Assembly (NCBI RefSeq): GCF_026745355.1
Contig: NC_079210.1
Coordinates: 13,491,023-13,555,022, forward strand
From: Beta vulgaris subsp. vulgaris
Taxonomy: Eukaryota; Streptophyta; Magnoliopsida; Caryophyllales; Amaranthaceae
Reading direction: 5' to 3'
DNA length: 64,000 bases
Each line of letters begins with the position of its first letter. Positions within the stretch are counted from its first letter, which is position 1. Both the position numbers and the translations under genes were made by a program. This document shows, piece by piece, positions 1 to 12,808 of this stretch. Below the pieces are notes generated by a model. That model saw nothing but the letters and a program-made list of their open reading frames with translations, had not been told where the DNA came from and did not search any database.

Positions 1-1504
1 GGTGTTGTAATTAAGTAAGGTGTGTAGTAAGGAAAGTAGCTTATTGATTTTTTAGATGGAAGTTATAATGACCTTGCTATTCGAACCTGATTTTAGGAGT
101 ATTGGACATATATAAGACTTGAATGGACTTGGTAAAGGTATTGGATTACTAAACTAACTAAACTCAATTTTGCTCACTAACATTGACTCTTAAAAGACGC
201 TAAACTCAATAGAATAGAAAAGAAAAGGAGGTTAATAAACAATGAGATTAGCTATCGTTTATACTTTGAATTACTAAGTCGTTATAGTTAGTCATGTTTT
301 AGTTGATAATATTATCAAGGACGTAGCACTGAAGTACTTACTTAATCGTTTAGGTCCCAATTTCATAAGCGGAACGTTTGGTTACGACAACGAAAATTCT
401 CCGTTACAAGGTACGTACGCGTACCAGTTTAGTTGCAATTACTAGTATCATGATTAGGTTGTGATTTATGCTATCGGAACCTAGAATCATGATAGGGAAC
501 GATTTTGATTGTTGAGATTGTTTAGTAATATGTTTATGATTAGAAACCGATATGTGGCATTGAAATGCGTAATTCTATTGTATTATGAACATGAGCATTG
601 GATTTGTATTATTTGATCCATGGTGTAACAAGAGAAAAAATTTGAGTACTGCATCTAAGAGAACATGTTATTCGATTCTATGTTATTGTGATATGAATGA
701 ACAATATTCAGAATGAACTATGACAATAAACTTGTAGTTGGACTTCGTACAAGTGATGAACAATGGGGGGAGGGGGTGTGGGACTTATTCTACACTCCTA
801 CGCATGCCTACTATGACGACAATAGTGTCCTTATAAAATTTGATAACTCAAGTAGGCAGAAGGTTCCGTACGATCTTGGGGGTATGCATACTAGTTGATG
901 GGTGTGAGACGGAACGAACCCGTAATTGCATTTCATATAATAGACCAAGTTGTTTATTAAGAATTAAGTAGCCCGTATGATTCTAGTAAGATGACGGTGC
1001 CCGTTCACTGCCTACTAAATAAAAAGTAAAACATGTAATGTTATTGTAGTATCATGTCTAGGAATGATCATTATTGCCTTGTTTATGTTTGTATGCATTC
1101 AATGGTTTACTATGTACTCAGCATAGCTGATTGTGTGATATTATGTGTTTGTTGACCTGCGATGAACCGTTGTTGCTACAATGGGGAGCAGACTAGGTGC
1201 ACTGGTGCTGCTGCATGATACTGAGCATTCGGGGGTAGTCCTTAGTCTTGGACTTTATAGCTTTTGAATTAAGTATTACAAGAATATTAGGATTTACTTA
1301 ATTAGTTGTGTTTTGAAAAAAAAGGGGTCGTTGATGATTCCTGAGTTGTAGTTACATTTTTATTTTCGCTGCATTTCAGTTTTCGAGACAACGTTTTGAG
1401 TTAATATTCCTTTATAATAAGCCTTTCGTTTCATCGCGGCGGTAACACTCCCAAAGTCGATGCGACGTAGTCGTAGACGTGTATGGATTTTTGGGGGTGT
1501 TACA
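1..1504 (+). repeat. 5' LTR of T1 (3' portion only)
   Basis: Matches 30435-31915 nearly throughout with small indels. It ends in GGGTGTTACA directly before the primer site. The first ~960 bp of the LTR lie left of the window. The short 61-residue frame at 713-898 is conserved in the other LTR copy only as part of the LTR and is not treated as a gene. Confidence 0.88.
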
Positions 1505-1508
1505 AAAC

Positions 1509-1520
1509 TGGTATCAGAGT
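1509..1520 (+). other. T1 primer binding site (tRNA-iMet type)
   Basis: TGGTATCAGAGT lies four bases after the LTR end. Plant chromoviruses and copia elements typically carry TGGTATCAGAGC, complementary to the 3' end of initiator methionine tRNA. The last base differs here. Confidence 0.85.
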
Positions 1521-1936
1521 CAGAAGCTCCTATTTTCAAAGATGTTTTAAAAGGATTTTAAAATGGGTAGTATGGGATAGGAGCATATAGATTATGTTAC
1601 GTGCATTAGATCATAGGAATTATTTCAATTGTGATTTCTTTTCGTGCCTTGAATTCGTATGTGTTGTTTGATTGTTCAATTGAAGTTGCGAAAGATTCTT
1701 GAAATCTTCAAATATGACTAGATTATGAGGAAGTACAAGGATAGGTCAAAAATGATGTTAGACTAAAACCTTATTTTAGTATAAAATTATTTAATTGATC
1801 GAAACAATCTTAATCATACATAATAATTTCAAAGTTAAAATGAGCATTTTTTATATATATATATATATAAAATATACGTTTTTAAAACCTATTATAAACA
1901 AAAACTTAGACTATTCTATTTTCTTTATTTCCACAA

Positions 1937-2834
1937 ATGGTTTACGACATAGGTCCTAAGGATTATCTGATGAAGCACCAAGTAGGGGAGGATTGGGACA
2001 TCTGGGCCTATAAGATGAGGGTTGCAATGGATTATAGAATCATGCAGGGAGAGTAGGGGTTAAAGTCTGAGCTGTCAAGAATACATTTTATGCTTCGCTT
2101 TGTCCCAAACATAGAAGCTTATCGCTTCTTATGGAGATATGTGGTTCGAAGGGGGGTATTTTAACAGAAAGAAGCATACCTATTGGAACCAGTACCTTCC
2201 TACCGAAAAGTGTTTCCTGGCTGACCTCAAATACTGCGAGAACGAGTGGAAGATCCGTGAAACAAGAGGTTTAAACCAGTATACTTCATCACCATCAGTC
2301 CGAAGAACCTACCATGTGGGGGAAAGCTCAGGAGCTAGGGCTGTAGATGGGAGCTATGGGAACCCGAGGGTCAAACCTGAACCACAAACGCCACCAAGAG
2401 TTGCAAAGAGGCCAAAATACCAAGCGTTTGAGGACGAGTTGGTACCTGAGACCTTCCAAAATATTAGAACTATCACCTACATTTCTGATAATGAGAGGAA
2501 GAATATGACCTTTATCGCAGTAGTTGACGGGGATCAGGCTGCACCGGTATTAGATGAGGGAAATGAGGAAGATGGGGACCCTAATGGAAATGAGTCTGCT
2601 GAAGGGGATCTGGTTGAGGAAGATCCCATAGAAGAGAAAGAGGAGCCTATTGAGGAAGAGGAGCATATTGAGGAAGAAGAGCCTATTGAGGATGAGGAAC
2701 CCATACAAGAGGTAGAACCCCTGGAAGAAGAGGAACCCATTGAGGACGACGAGCCTAATGAGGATGAAGCTGACATGGAAGAAGGAATAGAGGATCCTGA
2801 GTCAGATGATGAAGCTCACCGTCATAGTCCATAG
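1937..2834 (+). pseudogene. Extra acidic ORF between primer site and gag of T1
   Basis: An ORF of about 300 codons begins at ATG 1937, has one in-frame TAG near 2055 and shifts frame near 2139-2160. It then runs open for 231 codons to 2834. The first half looks globular, with tryptophan- and tyrosine-rich segments (DWDIWAYKM, YWNQYLPTEKCFL). The last ~85 residues are an acidic low-complexity tail of repeated EEEPIEE/EDEEPI units. It lies between the primer site and gag on the same strand. I do not recognise the protein; such an ORF is not part of the standard gag-pol layout. The serine-rich frame on the opposite strand (2534-2776) is only its shadow. Confidence 0.55.
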
Positions 2835-2952
2835 TTTCCTCTGGTCACATATTTAGGATTAGAATATCGTTTTATTTTTGTCATACTTATTTATTTATTT
2901 CAGTGTTAATAAGGCTTGCATGCCAAATAGTGAGTAGCGTTACTTATTCATA

Positions 2953-2954
2953 TA

Positions 2955-3006
<52 letters not shown>
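2953..3006. repeat. (TA)n microsatellite
   Basis: A run of alternating TA, broken by a few C/G bases at its edges, in the AT-rich spacer (2835-3187) between the acidic ORF and gag. I see nothing else in that spacer. Confidence 0.9.
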
Positions 3007-3187
3007 GCGTTTCTTTAGATATGATACATTTCCTTTTTCAATAATAGTACCTTATGTTATTCTTTATTATTGATTGTGGCGTCTTATTTTTTTCGCAATA
3101 ACTGGTTATATGTGCAATATGATTGTTAGTGAGTAAAAGATTATGCGTACGTCACTGAGATAGCTATTATGTTATTTTCAGCGCATA

Positions 3188-4330
3188 ATGGTTCGGTCGG
3201 GAGGCACACCTGAAACCTCTCTGAATATCGAGCAATCGATACGTGACCTGGTGCAAATCACAGCTAACCTAGCCCAAGGTCACAACCGTGATGGGGATTT
3301 GTCTGAGAAGGTTGCCCGTAGGAACCCACCGATACTGAATGGGAAAGGGGGACCCGAGGAATTAGAGAACTGGATTGGGAAATTCGATAAACTTTTCTTC
3401 ACCCTATCCTGCCCAGATGAGAAAACTGTGCCCTTAGCTTACTATTACCTACAGGGAGATGCCCATTATGGTGGACCCAAGCTAAAGACAACCTCCTTAG
3501 CCTGGTTTTGGGTGGGAAACTTTCAAAAAGGCCTTAAGGGACAAATATTATCCTCCATACCTTAAAAAGCAGATTGCCCAGAAATTTATGATGTTAGAGC
3601 AAGGGACCCTGTCTGTGGAGGAGTACTACCGGAAGTTCATTGAGCTGATGAGATTTCCCCGGAGATTGCCCCTACTGAGGAAGCTAAAGCCTCATGTTTT
3701 GAGCTAGGACTTACTCTTGACCTGCAAGGAAGACTGGGGGGAGATACATTCACTTCTTTAGATCATGTGTTTGGCAAAGCTGCTCATCTTTATGCGTTAA
3801 GGAAGCGAGAGGAAGGGGGTAAGCAGGGTGAGAAACGAAAAGATAATCAAAACCTCGAGGTCCAGAAGTTTGAAAAGAAGCATAATGGGAACCAAAACCA
3901 CCAAAACCCTCAAAGGAATTTCGGTAAGGGACCCAATAACAACAACTCTCATCCCAACAACAATAACCGCAATAATAACACCAACAACTGCAGACCTGAG
4001 CGTGTGTTAGATGTAGAAAGTGCCCTAACAATCATCCTCAGGGAAACTGTGAGGGTAATAAGGTAGAATGTCGAGAATGCAGGAAATTGGGGCATATAGC
4101 ATATGAGTGCTACTCGAACAAAAAAACTCAACCCCAATGGCCAAAAGAAAGAGAAGTATGGGGACAAGCCTCGGAATGGAAATGGAAACGGGAATGCAAA
4201 TGGGGGAAGTGCATACAATTAGAATTCTAATTACTCCAAGCCTTCAACCAACACCAACAATCAGACATCCACTAGGAACCATGCAACCAATACCCATGAT
4301 AATAAGGGCAAGGGGAAGCTGTATATGATG
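3188..4330 (+). pseudogene. gag: T1 gag (capsid and zinc knuckle), frameshifted
   Basis: The frame opens at ATG 3188. The capsid part (NPPILNGKGGPEELENWIGK, then AYYYLQGDA) matches the retrotransposon gag domain of Tekay-type elements. Frame changes occur near 3475-3565, so the rest of capsid (QGTLSVEEYYRKFIELM) continues in another frame. A basic, Asn/Gln-rich linker follows (about 3830-4000). A CCHC zinc knuckle CRECRKLGHIAYEC lies at about 4067-4110. Gag would package the RNA in cytoplasmic particles; this copy cannot make an intact protein. Confidence 0.8.
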
Positions 4331-4349
4331 ACGACTAGCGAAGAGGAGG

Positions 4350-6681
4350 CTAGTAGAGATGTTGTCACGGGTACTTTTTCTATTAACTCTACTCCTGTTA
4401 AAGTATTGTTCGATTCTGGAGATCATTTTCTTTTATTGCCCATTTAACTGTTAGAACTTTAGCATTGGTCGAGTTTGAGTCAATTTCTATGCCTATAGTT
4501 ATTCCGTCTGGGAGACTATTAATTGCTCTAAGAGATTTCTAAAAATGCCACTGAAAATTGGGGAGGGTTTCTTTCCTTCTGATCTGATAGAGTTTAACTT
4601 ATCGAACCTAAACGTCATTTTGGGGATGGATTGGCTTGGGAAGTACATGGCTAAGATAGATTGCGATGCACAGAAAGTGGAACTGAGAGATCCTTCGGGA
4701 AAAAGGGTGTCATATAGGAGAATACCTCGAGAACCAGGGATTAAGGTGATCAATGCCTTGCAAGTTAAGAACTACGTAGACAAATGATGGCCTCTATTCA
4801 TGTGTTCGGTGAGAAGAGTTGAGGATGATCCGTGGAGACCTGAATATGTACCTATAGTCCGAGAGTTCCAGGATGTTTTTCCTGAAGAAATACCTGGTAT
4901 GCCTCCAAGGAGATATGTAGAGTTCACTGTCGACCTAGTACCTGGGACTGGACTGATTTCGAAAGCCCCATACCGAATGGCTCCAGCATAAAGGAACGAG
5001 TTGAAAAGCCAGTTGGAGGAACTACTCGACAAAGGGTATATTAGGCCTAGTATGTCACCATGGGGAGCTCTCGTCTTATTTGTGAAGAAGAAGGATGGTA
5101 GTTTGAGGTTGTGTATAAACTATCGTGAGTTGAAGAATGTTACTGTGAAAAACAAATACCCATTACCTAGGATTGATGACTTGTTTGACCAACTTCAGGG
5201 TGCAGGGATGTTCTCCCAAATAGACTTAAGGTCAGGTTACCATCAATTGAGGATTGTTGATCATGATATACCTATGATTGCCTTCAGGACTAGATATGGT
5301 CACTATGAGTTTACGGTCATGCCTTTTGGGTTAACTAATGCACATGCTGTTTTGATGGACCTCATGAATAGAATTTTTCGATCCTACCTCGATAAATTTG
5401 TCGTTGTATTCATAGACGATATACTGATCTATTCTAGGAGCAAGGAGGAACATGAGGGTCATCTGAGAATCATATTACAGGCACTTAGGGACAACCAACT
5501 GTATGCCAAGTTTTCGAAGTGTGAATTTTGGTCAGAAAGAGCGTCATTTTTGGGTCATTTCGTCTCCAAGGAGGGTGTGTCAGTAGATCCTGCAAAGATC
5601 AAAGCCGTGAGTGAATGGCCTACCCCAAAGAATGTCACAGGTATAAGGAGTTTCTTGGGTTTAGCCGGTTACTATAGGAGATTTGTGAAAGACTTCTCGA
5701 AAATAGCAAAGCCCATGACTAACTTAATGAAAGGATTGTAGGTTTAACTGGAATGAAGATAGTGAGAAAGCCTTTCAAATGCTTAAGGAGAGGTTAACCT
5801 GAGCACCTGTCCTAACCTTGCTTAACGAGAACAAGGGATATAATGTGTATACTGATGCGTCCAAGAATGGGTTGGGTTGTGTTCTTATGCAAAAAAGGAA
5901 TGTTATAGCTTACGCGTCCCGTCAGTTGAAGCCATATGAAGTTAATTACTCGACACACGACCTAGAGTTACCTTTACGGGGTAACCTGTCGAATCTTCAC
6001 TGATCACTAAAGCCTCAAATACATCTTCACCCAGAAAGACCTTAATATGAGACATCGTAGATGGTTAGAGCTCATTAAGGACTATGATTTAGACATGTAA
6101 CATGAGGGTAAAGCAAACGTTGTCGCTGACGCGTTAAGTCGCAAGCCTAGCCATAGCCTGAATATCTTGGTTGTTGCCGACAAACTTTGTGAGGAATTTT
6201 CTAGACTCTAGATAGAAGTGGTTCATGAAGGGGAGCTAGAAAAATTGTTGAGTGCCCTAACCATCGAGCCTAAATTTCTAGACAAAATAAGGGAGAGTCA
6301 ATCTGGGTATGTGAAACTTGAGCGAGTCAAAGCAGAAGGGTTTGTGATCCATGAAGATGGAAGTGTACGATATAAGGGTAGGTGGTGTGTACCACAAAAG
6401 TGTGAAGGGTTGAAACAGAAGATAATGAGTGAGGGTCCTTATTCCGTCCACCCAGGGGGGGGGGGATAAGTTGTATAAGGACCTCAAAAAGATGTTCTGG
6501 TGGCCTGGGATGAAGAGAGCAGTAGCTGAGTTTGTTTTCAAATGTCTAACGTGCCAGAAAGTCAAAAGTTAACACAAGAGACCTCAAGGAAAGATCCAAC
6601 CTCTAGACATTCCAACATGGAAATGGGATTCGATATCCATGGACTTCGTTGTAGCCTTACCTAGGAGTGGGGGAGGCAACA
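4350..6681 (+). pseudogene. pol: T1 pol, first part: protease, RT, RNase H, integrase N-half
   Basis: A protease remnant shows FDSG at about 4411 with a frameshift right after it. The following segment VILGMDWLGKY (about 4615) is the usual end of gypsy protease. RT runs 4800-5740 with [20 protein letters not shown] and the catalytic FIDDIL, all intact, apart from a stop near 4990. RNase H follows in broken frames ([23 protein letters not shown]). Integrase begins near 6200: a zinc-binding region ending CLTCQKVKS and the first catalytic Asp in SMDFVVALP (about 6640). A run of 9-10 G at 6457-6468 causes a frameshift. The frame is cut by the Tat-type insertion and resumes at 21743. Confidence 0.88.
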
Positions 6682-6686
6682 ATACT

Positions 6687-7054
6687 TGTTTGGGCCCAAT
6701 ATTCCCTAGTGGGCCACTGCATGCTCTAAAAGCTTGCTGCCAGCGTGGAAATCCCTCAGTGGGACTCACCCGTCCTAAATTCTGTGCCAACATGGCAGAG
6801 ACACTCTTCACACATTTCAACGCCTATAAATACTGGGCATTTATTAATAAGGTAATAACTTCTAGACAAACTACTTCACATATCCTAATTAATACACATC
6901 AACTGACTTGATCGTTGGAGGGGCGATCCCGGATCCACCCCCCGGGTAGTCTAACTCTCGTCTTGTGCAGGTCCTCCAGCCATCTTCGAGCATCCGACCC
7001 TCATTAACTTTAATCTCGATCAATCCCACATAATACAAGTTTTTACCCAAAACA
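6687..7054 (+). repeat. 5' LTR of Tat-type element
   Basis: Pairs with 21366-21737 at more than 90% identity by eye. It contains a TATAAATA box (CCTATAAATACTGGG, about 6824), likely the LTR promoter. Begins TGTTTGGG and ends AAAACA. Confidence 0.92.
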
Positions 7055-7056
7055 GG

Positions 7057-7075
7057 TTGGTGTCGTCTGTGGGAA
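7057..7075 (+). other. Primer-binding-like site of Tat-type element
   Basis: TTGGTGTCGTCTGTGGGAA follows the LTR end by two bases. It resembles the TTGGCGCCGTCTGTGGG motif usual at this position in Tat-lineage elements. I do not assign the tRNA. Confidence 0.6.
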
Positions 7076-7091
7076 CATCGAACTAAAATCC

Positions 7092-8950
7092 ATGGCCATT
7101 ACTCGAAGAAACTGGAGACGACAAAGGGCTCCCGCCCCCTCGCATCACTCGAGGGCGTCGTCCTACGATGTGGCTGATGAGATGGCGGAGAACCCCCGGC
7201 AGGCTCCCGTTCTCTCAGCCCGCAACCAGCATATCCTTGAGGAGATTAACCCTTGAGAGGCCACAAGCGCGGTTAATCTAGGGGCGCCTCGAGTCAGGAC
7301 AACTCTGACCACAGCAGGCCCTCCGCGGTTAGAGCAGACCAGTCCTAACCCGGTCACCCAATAAGATCTTCAGCAGCTGGCCGAACACCTCAGCGACAAT
7401 TTCGAGCGCAGTCTTCGAGGTCTGATACTAAACTTCCAGGTGGGAGGAGAAGGGACCTCGAACAGGCCTCCCCTGCCTCCTCTGCCTCGACTGGTACTAG
7501 ATCGCAATCAAGGGGAAAATCTCGATGAACCCCAAGTCATAGCCCTCGATCCCCCGAACTCACCACGGGCCTCTTGACGGGCAACTCAAGCCATCCCCAA
7601 CAGGGGAGACGCACGACACGTGATCAACGAGCGTCACTTGAGAAATGGAAACCGTGATGCTCGGGAAGTCCTAAACGAAAAACGAGCACAGTCCAGGGCA
7701 AAGGGCGCACCTCCTAGCCCTAACCGGGAAGAGAGGGAACCTCGAAGGAGGGGACCTCGAGAGAAGGAACCTCGAGAGAAGGAGCCCCGGGATTATGAAG
7801 AGCCTCAGAAGGATAGAGAACCTAGGCATCGATGGGGCCACATGCAACGAGCCTCGAGTTCTGAATCCAGCTACGAGTCGGAAGTCCATATCGGCAACCT
7901 TAGGTTCGCAACACCCTTCCGAGAAAACATTATGAGAGCCCTCATACCTCGTAAGGTTAAGGTTCCCCCCATGGATCATTACGATGGGACAACGGATCCT
8001 ATTGACGATCTAGTAGCTTTCAAAGCGCTGATGAGTGTCCAGACCAGCAGCGAGGCAGCATGGTGCAAGTTCTTCCCAACCACCTTAAAAGGGTTAGCCT
8101 TAACATGGTTCACTGAGCTCCCCTCTAGAAGTATATCGAGCTTCATCACCCTCGAAACAACTTTTAAACAGAACTTTATAGCGGGAAGAAGGCATCGGAA
8201 GACCAGCATCCACCTCATGTCGATTAGGTAGCAGAGGGAAGAGGACCTGGCCGACTACATCAAAAGGTTCAACGAAGAATAACTGAAGGTCTCTGACCTC
8301 CAGGATAGCGTCGCATTCACTGCGCTCATGTCCGGATTATACCCTTCGAGTAGATTCAAGCTAAAGCTCGCTGAAAGTGAAGCCTCGTCGTTCTCAAAAG
8401 CCATGAACCTTGCCCATAAATTCATACAGGCCTCCGACATCTGCAAAACGCATGAGGAGCCCAGCTCTGGAAAGAGAAAGCATGAGTACACCCCTCGAGT
8501 GGATAATCCCAAGGACACCCCTCGAAAAGAGAAGCATAAGAAGCCTCGATTGGGAAACAACTGTAACGACCCCCGATATAATCTGAACCAGAGGAAAATT
8601 TATCTGGACATTAAGGGGAAGTACCCCCTGCCAAAACCGAATCCCATTCAAACGTCAGTCAACAAACGAGACAAAAGGCTCTGGTGCAAGTTCCACCACG
8701 ACTGTGGTCACACCACACGTGACTGTCGAGAACTAAAAAGAGCATTAGACAAGCTAGCCGACAAAGGAAAATTAAATCGATATCTAAAGGATCCAAAAGC
8801 AAAGAAAGTCGATTCCTGCCAAGAAAAGCAGACCCGAAGTGATGGGACCGCAGGGTACATCAATGTCATTGCAGGAGGATTCGCCTCGGGCGGCTTAACC
8901 AGCCGCTCTCGCAAGAAACACCTCTATGCCTTGAAGCATGGGAGTGACGT
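7092..8950 (+). pseudogene. gag: Tat-type gag
   Basis: Reading starts at ATG 7092 (MAITRRNWRR) and has in-frame stops near 7254, 7362, 7575, 8229 and 8281. The basic, charge-rich linker (7700-7830) has EKEPREKEPR-type repeats. The capsid portion (NLRFATPFRENIMRALIPRK; DHYDGTTDPIDDLVAFK; TTLKGLALTWFTEL) is typical of Tat/Ogre gag. The zinc-binding segment CKFHHDCGHTTRDC at about 8688-8730 fits the histidine-rich variant seen in this lineage. It continues in the same frame into pol from 8328 on. Confidence 0.85.
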
Positions 8951-11900
8951 GACCTCTTCCGCGATATGCCCAACCATGACCTTCAAAGACAGTCATCGAC
9001 CCATTCAAACCCCGCATGACGATCCTTTGGTGGTCGAAATGAAGATTGCCAATCTGCGGGTAGGTCGAGTCTTGATAAACAGCGGGAGCTCTGCATACAT
9101 CATCACTATGGACTGGCTAAAGAAGTTGAGGTACGAAGAAAAGGACCTCACTCCCATCAACCAGCCATTGGTAGGATTTGGTGAACAATCCGTCCACCCC
9201 CTCGGATCACTCAAGCTGCCCACCCGGATGGGGGAAAAGGGGGCAGGCCGGAATGTCATCATCGATTACTTAGTGGTTGACACCAGGCTTCCTTATAATG
9301 TAAACATTGGGCGGCCCACGCTGAACAAAGTAAAAGCTGCCATCTCTACATATCAATTGCTCTTCCAGTTCGAGGGGGACGATGGGAAGGTCGCTCGATT
9401 GTTTGGCGACCAGAAGTCTACCCAGGAATGTTACTTCAACAGTTTGAAAAACAATGTCGAGGAGACCTCTCGAAAGAGGAAGTGCCTCGAGCCAGAGGAG
9501 CCCCTCCCCGTCATGGAACTCTACATGGCTGATAACCCAAAACGATACGAACGGCCTCGCCTTGCAGATCGAGATGAAGACGTATACATTGATAAGGAAT
9601 GGGGTCGCATGGCTCGAATAGACAAGCAGGTCCCCGAAGGGGTTAGGATCCAAATCCCAGAAGTCATAAAGGAATTTCAAGACGTCTTCGGTTATACCGT
9701 TGATGAGATGCTTGTAATCGACCCTAAGCTCATGGTCCATCGGCTCAATATTCGAGAAGGATACAGGCCGATCAAACAGAAGCTCAGGCACCAAGGAGCC
9801 GAAAGGAGTGCGGCAGCCTCCAAAGAAGTGCGGAAATTGCTAGCCGCGGGTTTTATTCGAGAGTGCCAATATACCGAGTGGTTGGCCAACGTGGTCTTAG
9901 TCCGAAAGCAAACCGGAGCCTGGAGGATGTGTGTCGACTTCACGGACCTGAACAAGGCCTGCCCAAAGGATGATTTCCCTCTTCCTAAGATCGATAGGCT
10001 CGTCGACTCGACAGTCGGCCATGCATTGTTTAACTTCATGGATGCGAATGCAGGGTACCATCAAATCCCCATGGATGAAAAAGATCAAGTCCACACTGCC
10101 TGCACCACAAGCTAGGGGTATATCGCTACAAAGTTATGCCTTTCGACTTCAAGAATGTAGGGGCCACCTATCAGCGATTTGTAAACAGCATGTTTGAAAA
10201 GCAGATCGGATGGAATGTTGAGGTCTATGTCGATGATATGATCGTCAAGAGCAAGAAAGACGAAGATCATTTCTCTGACTTAAGGGAGACGCTTTCCACT
10301 CTAAGCGCCCACAACATGAAGCTGAATCTGATTAAGTGTGTCTTCGGCGTGAAGGGAGGAAAGTGTCTGGGTTTTCTCGTCGACGAAAGAGGGATCGAGG
10401 CTAACCCCGACAAAATTCAGGCCATCATCGAAATGAGAAGCCCTCGAACTATTAAAGAAGTCCAACGCCTAACCGACTGCATGGCGACCTTGGGGCGTTT
10501 TCTCTCTCGATCAGCTGACAAAAGCCTCCATTTCTTTCGAGCTCTTAAACAGTCAACATTTGAATGGGATATTTAGGCGGAAGAAGCATTCCAGCAACTC
10601 AAAAAACATCTAACAAGCCTTCCCAAATTGGTTTCACCTTTGCCAGGAGAAACACTCTTTGTATACCCCGCGGTCTCTGAGCACGCCATTAGTGCGGTCC
10701 TCGTGGCTGAGCAAGAAAAGAATCAGCATCCGGTATACTTCATAAGTCACGCCTTTCGAGGCGCCGAGTCCAAGTACCCTCCAATCGAGCAAATGATTTT
10801 CGCCCTAGTTCTCGCAACTCGGAAGCTTAAGCCTTAGTTCCAGGCCCACCCTATTAAACTTCTCACGAGCCAACCTATACGAAAGGTCCTCGAGGGGAAG
10901 AACCAGTCGAGCAGGGTTATAGACTGGGCCAACCAAATATCAGACTTTAGCATTGAGTTCGAGCCTCGACGTGCCATAAAAGCTCAAGCCCTCGCTGACT
11001 TCATAGCAGAGTGCACTTCCCGGCCTGAGCCTATCAAAGGAGGACCCTGGAACCTCTTCGTTGATGGGTCATCGTCCAAAGCAGGATGTGGCGCTGGCTC
11101 CTGATCCTCGATCCGCAGGCCAACAGGACTGAGTATGCAGTTAAGTTCGACTTTGCCGCCTCCAATAACGAGGCCAAATACGAGGCGCTACTCTTAGGTG
11201 TCCAGCTTTGCAAGGCTGCCGGCGCTCGTGAGCTCAAGGCTCACTCTGACTCCTAATTAATTGTCGGGCAAGTGACAGGGGAGTTCGATGCGAAGGAAGA
11301 CATTATGAGGATGTATCTAAGGAAGGTGAAAGAAGAAATTTTTGGCTTATCTCTCTTTTCCATAAGTCACATCCCTCGATCAGAGAACCAACAAGCAGAT
11401 GCTTTATAAAGGTTGGCGAGTTCAGCGGAAGATCTCTCGCCTCGACCCATAATGTGGGAAGTCCTGAGGGCACCCAACATCAATAGGGGAGTAACCACTC
11501 TCGACAAAAGTCCTAGTTGGATGGACAAAAACATAGCATTTATTCGAGATGGTGATCTTCCAGAAGATAAGCTCGAGGCTGAGCGAATTCGAAGGCGAGC
11601 ACGTTGGTTCACCTATCATGAAGGGCAGTTGTATAAAAAATTGTTCACTCACCCCCTCCTCCGTTGTCTCACCCCCCGAGAGGGGGATTATGTTCTTTGA
11701 GAAACTCATCGAGGGTCGTGTGGGAGCCATCAAGGAGCACGAACCATTGCCGCCAAGGCACTTCAAGCAGCGTATTACTGGCCCACCATGAGGGAGGATG
11801 CCTCGGCTATGGTTCGGAAATGTAAAGAATGTCAAATGCACGCCAACTTGCCCCATCAAGCTGCGAGCACCCTGACCACTATCCAAGCCCCATTGCCCTT

Positions 11901-12808
11901 CGACATGTGGGGCATGGACCTCCTAAGGCCATTCCCTACAGCTTCAGGGCAGCGTAGATTCTTGCTGGTCGCTATCGATTATTTCACTAAGTGGGTCGAG
12001 GCGACACCTCTGGCCTCTATCACCAATAAGCAAGTTCAACAGTTTATCTGGCAGCACTTGATCACCCGGATTGGGGTCCCTTGAGTACTCATATCAGACA
12101 ACGGCCGACAGTTCAACAGCGGCCCTACTCGCGACTAGTGTTCGAGATTTGGCATTGAAACTAGATTTTCTGCTGTCAGTCAAGCTTAGCCTAATGGGCA
12201 AGCTGAGGCAGTCAACAAAGTAGTCTTGAAAGAGCTTAAAACGATGCTCGAAGGAGCAAAAGGCTCATGGATCGATGACTTGCCTAGAATTCTCTAGTCC
12301 ACCAAGACAACCGTTCGAGAGGCAACATGTCATTCACCTTTCAACTTGGTGTATGGGAGCGAGACTGTCTTGCCTGTCTAGGCATTCCACGCCCCGTATT
12401 ACGTTTTACGATCAAGACATCAACGACGAAGAAAAGAAAATTGCCCTTGATCTCCTTCCCGAGACTCGAGGAACAACCCTCCTTAAGGCCATCTCCTATA
12501 AGCTCAAGCTCACCCGGTTATTCAACCGACGAGTCAAGCATCGACCCTTTCAGATCAATGACTGGGTGCTCAGGAAGTTCGAGTCCACGGGACGATAGCC
12601 TAGCTTGGGAAAATTACAGCCCAACTGGGAAGGGCCATATCGAGTGACCTCGATAGTTTTCCCAGGCACTTACCGTCTCGAAGACCAGGATGAACGTCCC
12701 CTTCCTCGAGCATGGAACGCAGACAACCTTCGCAAATTTTATGTCGAATTGTTTTATCCCTCGAGCTTGGGGGCATACCATATGGGCACTCCTATAGTCA
12801 TTTTGTAA
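8951..12808 (+). pseudogene. pol: Tat-type pol: protease, RT, two RNase H domains, integrase
   Basis: The protease motif at about 9067 reads INSGSSAYII, where the family has DSGSSADI: the catalytic Asp is Asn here. RT runs about 9660-10560 with FMDANAGYHQI, MPFDFKN and catalytic YVDDM, broken by a frameshift near 10100. The first RNase H lies at 10580-10840. The second RNase H (LFVDGSSSKAGCGAG at about 11055, NNEAKYEALL, then HIPRSENQQADAL) spans about 11035-11415 in broken frames. Integrase spans about 11420-12600: CKECQMHA zinc motif, WGMDLL and ISDNGRQF for the acidic residues, PNGQAEAVNK around the final Glu. About ten stops or shifts make it inactive. Confidence 0.9.

Noticed and set aside
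2534..2776. Serine-rich minus-strand frame
   Set aside because: It is the reverse-strand shadow of the acidic GAA/GAG repeats of the upstream T1 ORF.
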